Of a stretch of 64,000 nucleotides of DNA, positions 34,860 to 44,919 are shown piece after piece; position 1 is the first letter of the stretch, and each line of letters opens with the position of its first letter. A program made the position numbers and the translations under genes. The stretch comes from Aquatica leii (lineage: Eukaryota > Arthropoda > Insecta > Coleoptera > Lampyridae). The notes under the pieces are model-generated. The model was not told the DNA's origin. It did not search any database and saw nothing but the letters and a program-made list of their open reading frames with translations. The stretch spans positions 100,552,806 through 100,616,805 of the forward strand of contig CM069434.1 in assembly GCA_035610365.1 (NCBI GenBank), given 5' to 3'.

Positions 34860-35780
34860 GACTCGATAATTTTTGATGGCGCAATGATTTTACTATCTGG
34901 CGATTTCCGCCAAACACTTCCAGTCATTCCAAGATCGACTGCTGCCGATGAAATAAACGCTTGCCTAAAATCATCAAATCTGTGGCGCTATGTGAAGAAA
35001 CTTCAACTGATAGCAAACATGAGAGTTGTATTGTTGAACGACCCATATACTGAAGATTTCTCCAAGCAATTTCTGAGTATCGGTAAGGGCCGTGTTCTCG
35101 TCGACGAATCGAGCGGATTGATTTCATTTCTTCAAAATTTTTGCAATTTTGTCTTATCAAAAGAAGAGCTCATGAGCAAAGTATTTCCAAACATCATTGC
35201 TAACAACACAAATAACAAATGGTTAAGTGAGCGAGCAATTTTGGCGGCTAAGAATAAAGATGTGGATGACTTAAACTTTATAATTCAAAATCAAATCGTT
35301 GGTACTCATTCAATCATTCAAATCAATTGACTGTGTAACAAACGAATATGAAGCCAATAAATATCCAACTGAATTTTTAAACTCCTTGGATGTGCCTGGT
35401 TTACTACCGCACAATTTACAACTAAAGGCGGGCTTGATAATCATCATGCTTTGAAATCTAAACCAACCAAAACTATGCAATTAAACGCGTTTGGTAATAA
35501 GAAAACTGATGAGTAGTGTGATTCACGCGACGATACTCAAAGTAAATTTAAAGATGAGTTAGTTCTCATTCCGAGGATTCCGATGATTCCAACGGATATG
35601 CGCTTTGAGTTTAAACGAATTCAGTTCCCAATTCATCTAGCTTTCGCAATCACGATTAACAAATCACAGGCTCAATCTTTGACTATTTGTGGTCTCAACT
35701 TAGAAAATTCATGTTTTTCACATGGTCAGTTGAACGTGGCATGTCTACGTGTCGGCAAACCATCGGCTCTATTTGTGTTA
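34860..35780 (+). pseudogene. Helitron helicase, C-terminal part
   Basis: Continues SIIFDGAMILLSGDFRQTLP (Pif1 Walker B/Q region), INACLKSSNLWRYVKKLQL, NMRVVLL, then NKWLSERAILAAKNKDVDDL to 35330. Frame changes follow, then MRFEFKRIQFPIHLAFAITI and NKSQAQSLTICGLNL (35595-35705), the C-terminal helicase motif. The stretch 35330-35580 is disrupted. Confidence 0.88.
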
Positions 35781-35924
35781 TTATCTTAATAAAGTATGTA
35801 CTGAGCTTAATATTTATTTTAAATTGATTGTATTACTTCCATAAAATCATAAATTTAGTTCAGCTAATAAGTAACACAACATTCATTGACTGTTAGGCAG
35901 TACGAAGTGCGCCAGGTCAGCTAG

Positions 35925-36196
35925 TTTAATACTTAATTAATATTATGAACTGCACAATGAACAAAAACAGCATTTTTTTCCAAGTGCGTAATTTTGGTTT
36001 TCAAACCATTGTATACACCAGCCATAACATTTGCATCGTCATACGCTTGCCTTCTACATTTATTTATATTTATTTCCTTTTTTTTTAAATATTTAAAAAT
36101 TAAATTTTTTAATCCAGAAGCAGTGTGATCACTTAATGGCATAAAACCAAGAAATGATTCTGTTATTACCAAGTTGATTAGACTTTGGTTTTGATT
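35925..36196 (-). pseudogene. hAT-2 transposase, middle part
   Basis: Reads VITESFLGFMPLSDHTASGL, then CRRQAYDDANVMAGVYNG and NAVFVHCAVHNIN. This is the catalytic-domain segment of DUF4371/ZMYM1-like hAT transposases, with Asp in QxYDDA at the second catalytic position. A stop directly follows NIN. The next codons (V-L-N) are completed across the Helitron at 32374. Confidence 0.88.
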
Positions 36197-36200
36197 ATGT

Positions 36201-37544
36201 TGCTACAAGTTTATAGGTCTTACGAACCTTGCACGGCCAACTCACACAGTCGGAGATAGGGGAGGTTCAACTAAATAAGAGTTAAAGGGCGCCAGATCTT
36301 TTATAAGTAAAGCTTCTATCTCGATCAGGACAAAATGTTCAAGCCTGTAACGAATTCCAGGTTCGTAATCCTTGTTGCACTGGTGTTCGTGTAACTAACC
36401 ACAAAGAAAGATGGGTTACCCTAAAGAAAAGATAAAACAGGTATAATAACTTTAATTTAATGATGTGTAGTATTTACAGCTATAGTTCAGCAACGTAGAA
36501 TATTAATAGGGATAATTCTACAATGTAGAGTATTAACAAGTGTAATTTGGTAACGTAGAATATTTACAAATATCATTCAATAATGTAAAGTATTAACAAG
36601 TATAGTTCAGTAACGTCGAGCCTTAATAACTATAATTCACTAGCGTAGAGGATTAGTAATCATAATTCAGAAACTTTTTTGATACATTCTAAGTACATAA
36701 ATGAAGGAAGGGTCAGCAACCCACAATACATAAATACACCTCGGGTGTCGATAAGCGAAGAAAATTTCCCATTAACTAACGAAGGTTTACAGCATGCAAT
36801 ATCACAGAATTAGATATTGACAATATCTAAATAATATTAAAACTATTGCAATTGCGTATATCAAATAAATTTAATTTCGTGAGTGACCTTCTTTGACAGC
36901 GACATAATAATTAAAAAGAGAACTTACCCACAATCCATCACTTCCCCGAAAAAAACGTTTTCCTCGTTGAGTAGCCTGAAATAGTATGAATGTAAGTCGT
37001 GTCAACGCAATGACTCACGAAAGTCGAAGTCTGCAAAATTATTAATATAAGAAATTAGATATAAGAACCCAATATATCGAATGCTGTTTCTCCTAATTAT
37101 TAAGAGGTGAGTATCGTAATCCACTGATGTCGAAGTTCGGTGTGGATAATAGGCTTTCAATTATTTATCAATGTTCATTCCTCCTTGTACCTAATTAATT
37201 AAATCGGAACATGTGGCCAAAGCGTGGCGGAACGGCTATCAAATTAAGAAAGAAATTACAGAAGAATCCTAACAAAACGGATGTAAATATTTTACCCTGT
37301 GACGAATAAATTAGGTTAAATACGTAATTAATTTATAATTTCATTTCCATCACACTTGATGTACTATTAAATCTTTGGATTTAGACCAACTCAAACGACA
37401 CAGGCCATCTTAGGTAGTTGACAACTTGAAAATAAATTCCGCAACATGTCAGTAACCAGAAAGATCGGCAGAGGGCGTCAAAACCAGAATCTAATTTTAA
37501 TTCAATATACAGGGTATTACGTTATGAAAATTTTGCACGTAACA
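36201..37544 (-). repeat. solo LTR, copy C (1344 bp)
   Basis: Inverted relative to copies A and B. It starts TGCTACAAG at 36201 and ends CACGTAACA at 37544, flanked by ATGT (36197-36200 and 37545-37548). It interrupts hAT-2. It is longer than copy B mainly because of a 30-bp minisatellite (36467-36674). Confidence 0.95.
36467..36674. repeat. 30-bp minisatellite, 7 units
   Basis: Seven imperfect units beginning GTAGA(A/G)TATTAA and ending near TTCAGTAAC: the first is 28 bp, the others 30 bp. Copy B has about one equivalent unit and copy A no clear array, so the expansion arose within this LTR copy or its recent source. Confidence 0.85.
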
Positions 37545-37548
37545 ATGT

Positions 37549-38610
37549 ATCATTTGACGTACTTAAATACTACACTCATTTGGTCTCTCTTAGAAATATC
37601 AATTGTCGTGTCAAGTACAATAGAATAAAAAAGGGCAGTCTTAATTTCATTTACTAAGTTTCGCTCAACAGCCTTAGATGTAATTGTGATGAGTTTCTTT
37701 TAAACGTCCTTACTTAAATATTTTACATCGCCCTTTGGTTTTCCTAATAGATCTTTTAACACAGGGTTATAGTTAGATACAAGTTCTATAGTCGATAGAG
37801 AATTTCCCCCTGATGCCGCACCATCACCAACAATCTACTTGTGACCCCTAAATTTTGTTGACGTAAAAATAATGTCACCTTCAGGAGACAATGTAAAACT
37901 TGTCTCCAGAAGTTTGCTTGCTTCCTTATTCTTGATTCTAAAGTAGTATAAGTTTTGTTTTCTTCTTTCTATGCATTATATACGGCGCAAGTCTCTAAAT
38001 GAGAATCCGATACTTCATGGATACTTATTTTCTTGCTTAACCCCTTCCAATCATTAATTCCATCAATCCAGCTAAAATTAGAAAATATTTTTCTTCTATC
38101 GGCAAACAGCCAACGTGGTTCACAATAGCACTTATTTAATTTGGGCGAATAACATTAGTTTTGATGGTGTAATAATATTCATTAAGCGAACGGTTTTCGT
38201 TTTTATGGTCAACAGGGAATGGTCCTCTAGGACGACAAGGTGCATATTCTAATAAAAAAGTTTATTAGAAAATAATGTCTCTCAAAATGACCTCTATCAA
38301 AACTACTATTACTATTAATGTTGCTGTCATTGTTTTTATACAGATAATAATGTGCTTTTGGATCTGTGAAAGATGTGGATGCAATTGAACCTTGACATTT
38401 GTCTAAATCTTTTGACGATGAGAAATTATTTGAATTCTGTTGTGCTTCTGACTCTAAGAAATTACTTGGTTTTTGTTGTTGTTCTGTGATTGGAGAAGAT
38501 GAAGAAGAAAGAGTTTTGTGTGCATCTATATTTAAAAAAAAACAACTGATTTTTCTGAGTTTATCAACGCGTTCGTACTGTTCTGTCCTTTTTTTTGTTT
38601 TCGGTTCCAC
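37549..38610 (-). pseudogene. hAT-2 transposase, N-terminal part
   Basis: ATG at 38608-38610, a basic N-terminus (MEPKTKKRTEQYERVDKL) and a Ser-rich linker. A TTF-type region near 38130-38010 reads WLFADRRKIFSNFSWIDG then NDWKGLSKK and SDSHLETCAVY. The DUF4371-like start is near 37690-37580 (SKAVERNLVNEIKTALFYSI, VLDTTIDISKRDQ). There are several frame changes. The reading reaches YVK at the LTR junction and resumes at 36196. Confidence 0.8.
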
Positions 38611-38807
38611 TCAGTTTTACTGCTTTTATCTGTGTTGTTTCAGTAATTTAATTGTAGTTATCTAGTATTGTTCCATAGTAATTTTGTTTTATCAGTGAAT
38701 ATTTATACCTCAGCCGCAGTAATTACGTTATTAAAAGTAATAGGGCGCCCTTATAACTAGGCGTCTTCCTCGACTGCGGTTTCTGCTCCCCGCACCCGCC
38801 GCTAGTG

Positions 38808-40388
38808 AATCTACGTTTAAATCAATCGTTATTAGAAAAACTGAAATTTTATTAAAGTTTACAAAGAATAATCGCTGATTACAACCAGTTTTTTAAATCA
38901 AAAGACAAAAGTTAAATTTTTAATCTAGTGGGCATAAACAACCAAAAATGAAGTCGCAATATTCGTGCAGCACCGAATGTGTTAAGTATTATTCTATAAA
39001 TAATAAATTTTACTTTACACACACTTAAGCTGATAGAACAATCACGAATCGAGTGTAATTTTAATCTTTATCTTTAATTTCACTTTTACTTTCTTACATA
39101 AACAAAGGATAATTTTTGCGAGTTTTTAATTTGTAGAAAATTGTGTATTAATAAAGACATCTAAGCGTGTAACAAATAAGAATGATTATAGAGTAAAACG
39201 AAATCAATTAAAAAGTTTATGTGTGATGTAGGCATGAACTTTTTGACCTCATCGTGTATTATTGCATAGATTATTAATGATTTCAGCGCTCATTCTTAGC
39301 GGTTAACCAACATTAATAGCAATTTGTTAAAATGACTATGTACTGTCTTTATATGTGCAACAATAACCTGCACGACTCATGAAATTGTCGCTCGCTTAAT
39401 TGTCTTATTTGGTACATAACCATATAAGGTTTTCTTTATACTTGTTAGGTGACGTTTTGTAGTTAAACACCGCATTATAAAATTGATTGTTAGGAAGGTG
39501 GAAAACAAATTTTAGCAAGTGTGGAAAACTTCTTCTGTAGAAGAGTTGGAACACTCCTCTTAAGACATAATGAATGAAAACCCACACTAATTGTATTTTA
39601 TAATAGATCTAACATTGTTAACATTAACAGGTAAGGCGAGCCTGAATTTATGAATATTAGTTGACCTAATTCTTAGAAGATTAAGTTCGTCAGTACTGAA
39701 AATTATGCATAAACACATGTAAACATAAATAAAGTAAGGGGAATGTCTATGAAATATTAATTACTTTAACAGTGATTCATGCTCATTTACGTATATTAAG
39801 GACGTAGGTAAATTAATTAAAAGACGTAGGCAAGTGGAAGTTTATAAATAACTTGTTCATATGTACAATACCAGAAAGTATAGTACTAATAATAACATGT
39901 TACTTTAATCTAAACGTGCAATGTTTGGTTTTATATTAAAAAGAAAACTAAAGTTTTAAGTAAATTGATCTTCGTATATTTCACAGTCGTTTTAATAAAT
40001 GTGTACATAACGTAGTAATTGAAGGTGCATTTCTCACATTGCTTACAAACTTAATGAAGCAGATACTAACCTATATATAAAATGTTATTCATTTTTACGA
40101 TAATGTTTGTAGTTATGTAATGCACGATTTTATTTATTTGCGAGTAGTCAATAAATTAAAAAAATATTTATGCAGTCTGAATGTAGTGCGATTCATATTT
40201 ATATTGTTAATAAACCTATTTATTATATTAAATAGAAGATTTCAATAGACACAGTTCAGTATATGTATATAAATATTTCGGTCACAACGCTCAAAGGCTT
40301 TTACTATTGCACGTTTGATAGCTTAATTTTAATTATAAATTTATTATTAGTTTTAAAAACTTTTCGTCTTCATTTTTTACGTCATGTA
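38808..40388. other. AT-rich intergenic DNA
   Basis: No gene or recognised repeat. Confidence 0.5.
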
Positions 40389-41300
40389 ATAGTTATTTGT
40401 ATGACTACTCGAGATAGTGCTATTTTGCGCAAAACACTTTCAGGTCGTGTGGTATATAACTTTTTTGTCTCCACTTTTATATAAATTTGTTCAAAGCATT
40501 TATTTATATTTGTTTTTAATAAAATTGAACAGCGTATGTTGATAAAACAAAAACTTGTAGTGATAAAACTAAATAGTTTTAGTAATTTTAACTTACATTA
40601 AAATAAAATTATTATTGTTTTTAGCAATAAATGATTAAACAATAAACACAAATAATGGTTTATGTTGGTAGTAATAAGACTGCCACAAATTACATGACGT
40701 AAATAGTTGGTATTAGTACCAAAATCTAGTTATAACATTCTAGTACGCTTTTCCGGCCTAGTCCAGAAATAGTTATTTGTATCACTAGTCCAGAAAGTGC
40801 TAATTTGCGAGTATGAGCATATTCGTAGGCCGAGGTGAAGCCGAGACTTACAAAAAGCGAATACTCGCAAAATACTTTTAGGATGTGTGATACACAACAT
40901 TTTTTGTGCTGACCTTATAGTATAAATTAATTAAAAGCAGTTATTTAAGAATTGATTTTTAATAAAATTTAATAACATACGTTGATAAAACTGAAACCTG
41001 TAATGACGAAATACAATTGTTTTTGAAATTAATTTGACAATTACATAATATTATTACAATTTCACTTATATAGAAATAAAACCATTGTCTTTAGCAATTG
41101 TAAGATATAAGCAAGTTATATTTGTTTAAAAAAATTTTGTTATGCTACTCTAAACAATAACACAGATAATAGTGTACCTATGTTAATAAATCTGACAAAT
41201 TGACAGATGACGTTTAATTAATTAATGATTACTAGTGCCAACTTTTAGTTATAAAATTCTACTACACTTTACCGCCGTAGGTCGGAAAAGTAAAATTTTC
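40389..41300. repeat. imperfect tandem duplication, ~0.4-0.5 kb units
   Basis: Two diverged direct copies start with ATAGTTATTTGTATNACTA (about 40390 and 40769). They share in order AGGTNGTGTGNTA, TTTTTAATAAAATT, GTTGATAAAAC, TTTAGCAAT and TAGTTATAANATTCTA with a CTTT(T/A)CCG end (about 40740 and 41262). Unit 2 additionally contains a hairpin, TTTGCGAGTAT (40813) against ATACTCGCAAA (40861). Confidence 0.6.
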
Positions 41301-41430
41301 GGCCGATTATGATGCCTGTAAAATACGTCAAAACGAACGGAAGCAAAAAAAGTAATTTTTTCGCCTTATTATGCTGTTTGTAAAATATCTCAAAAAGGAC
41401 AGAAGCACAAAACAATTATTTTACTGCACT
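41295..41430. repeat. short tandem duplication, ~66 bp units
   Basis: AATTTTCGGCCGATTATGATG...TGTAAAATACGTCAAAA is followed by AATTTTTTCGCCTTATTATGCTG...TGTAAAATATCTCAAAA and a shared AC(G/A)GAAGCA. This is a diverged direct duplication at the end of the larger tandem array. Confidence 0.55.
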
Positions 41431-42202
41431 GTGAGCATTTAATTTTTTAACCCACGTAACCAGTATTTTTTTAAACTTATTTTTGAATATAAATACACGG
41501 AAATAAATAAATAAAACACCGTATATAGAGAATGCTTTGCGTTGAATTTCGAATTTCAAACTTGCTCCGTGACTTAAAAACTTTGAAAACCTCTGATCTA
41601 AAAAAAAGTCCCTTTTCAAAATAAAAATAATATAATTTCTGAAATTTTAGTGACAGTATTCAATAATCTAAAAAAATTGCAATTGTATTTGGTGAATAAT
41701 AGTTAAACATTTTAAATTTTTGTAATAGCGTTTTTTGTAGTAATTTAATTTTTTGGGTTTTGTAAACAATACGCTAATAAAAGTACTAGTCAAAAAGAGA
41801 GTAGATATAATGTAGCATTAAAATCGATTAAAAAACGACACATAACAATATTAGTAAAAAATTTAATTATTTATCATCCAAATTTCAAAATACTCTTTCA
41901 CTTGATTTGACAGTAAAGATTAAAAAAAATTTTTAAAAGATTCCCAAATCCTTGTTAGAAGAAACAGCCTCAAACGTGCACCTTCACCGGGTGTTTGATG
42001 GTCCGTTAAACGCATCAATTGGCGCTGGTGTGAGTGATAAAAGAATGTGCAAAAAAAATGATTTCTTCCAAAAAAATCACGTTTTTCCAATCGCGGTTTT
42101 TTGCCTAAGTCTCTTTTCCATGTGTTTTTACACAAAACGGTTTCGTTATTGTGTACCAAATTTCACCTCATGCAAAATTGCTTGCCCACCACGTAATGAC
42201 AG

Positions 42203-42640
42203 ATGAGAATTCTTCTCGAATACCTGCAGAATCGTCCTATTTTGTGGGTTTTTACGTGGAGTCACGATTCGGCAGATCATCGACAGTGTATAGGTGCTTT
42301 AGACGGTAAACATGTCATGAAGGGTCCACCAAGTAGTAGTAGTGATTTTTTTATTTACAAAAGTCAGCACAGTATCGTATTGATGGGACTTGTCGATGCA
42401 ACGTACAAGTTCATCTACGTTGACGTAAGTTGCAATGGGCGAATTTCTGATCGTAGAGTTTTTGGAAATTGTTTATTGTCATCTGCTTTGACGAATAACC
42501 GTTTAAACATACCAGCATCTCAACCACTGAAAACAAGATCTCATGCAACACCATTTGTAGTCGTTGCCAACAATGCGTTTCCATTAAAACTACATCTGAT
42601 TTAACTATCGATTATCTAGAGCTAGGTTAAAGCATTTAGT
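42203..42640 (+). pseudogene. PIF/Harbinger transposase fragment
   Basis: Reads HRQCIGALDGKHVMKGPPSS (42270-42329), where the D of GALDGKH is catalytic, then YKSQHSIVLMGLVDATYKFI, YVDVSCNGRISDRRVF with the second Asp, and VVVANNAFPLKLHL where the family has VADDAFPL. The third-block Asp is thus replaced by Asn. The C-terminal Glu region is broken. The fragment belongs to the DDE_Tnp_4 family; this copy is inactive. Confidence 0.88.
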
Positions 42641-42889
42641 CTGATTAAACAATAACCTTTTTATTAGTAAAATTCACGACGATTCTATGCACCTCCAAGA
42701 TATTTAGATAAAATGATGGAGAACATCATACTGAGTGAGGTTGGCAATCAGAAGAAGCCGCTTCTCAAAATTTCTTCGCATTGATCATTTAAAAGCAAGC
42801 AAAATATGTCCGTTTGGTATTTATAAATTATTTTCTATTTGTTGATGAAATGGTTGAATAGAAATACCGTCACATCTACGCTAGACGTC

Positions 42890-43200
42890 AACAGAGTACC
42901 AATACAAAAATTGACTTACCATATTAGATTCTCTTGGGTCGCCAGTCAATGAAAATCTTATAAACTTCAAAGCATCAAAAAATAACCCAATTTGATTTGT
43001 AGTTATCATCAGTTCCTTGACCGCTACGTTTGTTCGCAACTTTTTACAACTCCCTTTAGAAAGCTGATCTCAACAAATAAATCTTTTTCTTCCTTGTATT
43101 AACAGAGCAATTGCACACTTCTGCTCTTTCTTGCAACGATTAATTAATTTCAAAGTTTTATTTTTGAACCTTTTTTCCATTTCCAATCAGCCGTTGAAAC
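42890..43200 (-). pseudogene. Harbinger Myb/MADF-like partner fragment
   Basis: The minus strand reads GTDDNYKSNWVIF near 43025-42985, followed by the DPRESN-like end. This resembles the second Harbinger ORF (KxSGxGxDDVYxPxWxxxxAL, DxxxPRES). It faces the transposase fragment convergently, as in intact Harbinger elements, where this DNA-binding partner brings transposase to the ends. Frameshifts are present. Confidence 0.55.
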
Positions 43201-43866
43201 ACCAGCTGCATAAAGAACTAAGACAAGTGGTAAATAAAAACAAACAAAAATACTCTTAAAAAAAGTTGAGAACGTTGTTGTATTGATTACCAGCAAAATT
43301 ATTTAATTTGCCAAGAAATCCTAACTACAGTGGCATTGTAGAAATTATACCGATAGTCATTTCATCTACATAGTTCAAAATCACCACGAATTACTAAGCT
43401 ATTTAAAAAAGTGTAATTTTGAGCATCTGCAGCATCGCTCGATAATTCTTCTCTTTACATATGCTGCGGCTTAATGTTAACATACTCCTAATCTTAACCA
43501 TGTTATTAATCGAGTAGAAAGCCAACAAGAAACTTACAGATTTAGACTTTGAACATTGAATTGCTGTGTCAGATTTAAAGAATGTGTTTTGCGTATATGA
43601 CATCTTTATAATTTAGAAAAGATCTGCTCAAAGCACAAAAAAAATCAAAAACCGGAAAAAAAGCAGCTGTACAAAAAAATCAAAGACGAGGTTGAGATTA
43701 TTCATAAACCTTGTCAAGGTAGTAGAAAGTCAAATAGTAGAAACATCAAAACAAGGTTCTTTGTTAATTAAACAAGTAGTAGAAATATATCTACGATGAA
43801 TAAATAACTTATAAAATTTTACATAGTAAATTTAGAGTTTATGTAACAGCTGAATATTATATATAA
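43201..43866. other. no recognisable feature
   Basis: Possibly the rest of the Harbinger element; no ends identified. Confidence 0.35.
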
Positions 43867-44627
43867 CACAGCCCAACACACATTTTGGTGCCAGAGTTTT
43901 TGTAACTGTTTTTAAGTAAGTTTTGGGTGCAGAATCCAAAACTGTCTTCAGATTTGGTCTATCAGATCTAGTTTTTGAGATATTGTATTTTGACCTTTTT
44001 TTTTAGAAAGAAATAGTCTAGTTTTTTAACTTTTATCCTTTTTACGTTATTAGTAATACTATCTGCTTCAAGTGCTAGTAAAAAAAAAACATAAAATCCA
44101 AAGTAATGTATTTATTTCACAAAATAAACCAATAAGTTTATAAATTATATTTACATATCATTTAAAAATTTTCTTTTATATGACTTTCTAGCATGGTAGT
44201 TATTAGGACAGTCTCGCTGAAGGCTCCAGCAGTAGTCGGCCATCATGTGGGTACCCCATCTTCCTTGATATCGATCTTCCATAGTTTTAATGTTCTGATG
44301 GAATCTTTCTCTCTGTTCTTCACTCAAATCACCTAGGTTTTCTGAAAACCGATCTAAGTGGCTGTAGAGGTAGTGAACTTTTATGCTCATGTTGCAGCCG
44401 AGTATATTAAAGTTTGAAAGCATATTTTCCACTAATTCTATATAATTTTTTGCTTTATAATTTCCCAGAAAATTTTGTACAACTTGAACAAATGAACACC
44501 AAGCGTTAGATTCAATTTCATTCATTGATGCGATAAATTGTGGATCTATAATAAGCTGCTTTATTAGTATTAGATCTTGTCTTCTTTAGGAGGGGCAATA
44601 AAAACCACTCTAAACTATTTTTATGGC

Positions 44628-44660
44628 TACGTTTCGTGCCTCTAGTGTGCACTTCTTCAG
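44628..44660 (-). ncRNA. hammerhead-like motif, left arm
   Basis: Minus strand: CTGAAGA, then A, stem II GTGC/GCAC with a 9-base loop, GAAA, C-G-U-A with C15.2/G16.2 and A15.1/U16.1 pairing and A as H17. All conserved core bases are present. Stem I has one mismatch compared with the right arm. Confidence 0.65.
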
Positions 44661-44886
44661 GTCAAAGAAAAGGTTATGAGTGGAAACAGTCCACTGGTCC
44701 AACAAGCATACCGTCTGATATTATTAATACTTATTCTAGTTAACATAAAATTATTGTCAGTAGAATTAAAATTTAAATCTATATACAAAGAAAAACGACG
44801 GACATTAATGTTACAACAAACAATATACACTGAGTGTATGCTTGTTGGACCAGTGGACTGTTTCCACTCATAACCTTTTCTTTGGC

Positions 44887-44919
44887 CTGAAGAAGTGCAC
44901 ACTAGAGGCGCGAAACGTA
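44887..44919 (+). ncRNA. hammerhead-like motif, right arm
   Basis: Plus-strand mirror of the left-arm motif: CTGAAGA, stem II GTGC/GCGC (one G-U pair), GAAACGTA. Flanks UGGC (44883-44886) and GCCA (44920-44923) pair as a 4-bp stem I. The cleavage site would be after A44919. Confidence 0.68.

Larger units (their letters stand above)
32375..35924 (+). mobile_element. Helitron 2, complete ends
   Basis: Starts TCTTAATATATAAAAC at 32375, followed by the family's ACTCGAGAACGACTGGACCA block (32421-32440). It ends GTCAGCTAG at 35924 preceded by the short hairpin GGCAGTACGAAGTGCGCC. It lies between host A (32374) and T (35925) without target duplication, as Helitrons do. Ignoring it restores the hAT-2 frame. 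It encodes only the C-terminal helicase part, so it is non-autonomous. It carries solo LTR copy B. Confidence 0.95.
31435..38807 (-). mobile_element. hAT transposon 2 (ZMYM1-like), twice interrupted
   Basis: The left end CAGTGGCGGCG (31435) and the right end, read inward as CACTAGCGGCG (38807), form an imperfect inverted repeat. An 8-bp duplication is not visible (GCCCGTAC against AATCTACG), so the right boundary is provisional. The minus-strand transposase runs from 38610 to 31440 and is interrupted by solo LTR copy C (36201-37544) and a Helitron (32375-35924). Confidence 0.75.

Noticed and set aside
38801-38815. An 8-bp target duplication for hAT-2
   Set aside because: The right flank AATCTACG does not match the left flank GCCCGTAC, so no TSD is claimed.
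42001-42206. Frame upstream of the Harbinger transposase as its N-terminus
   Set aside because: It lacks the helix-turn-helix pattern of Harbinger transposases and the two readings do not join cleanly.
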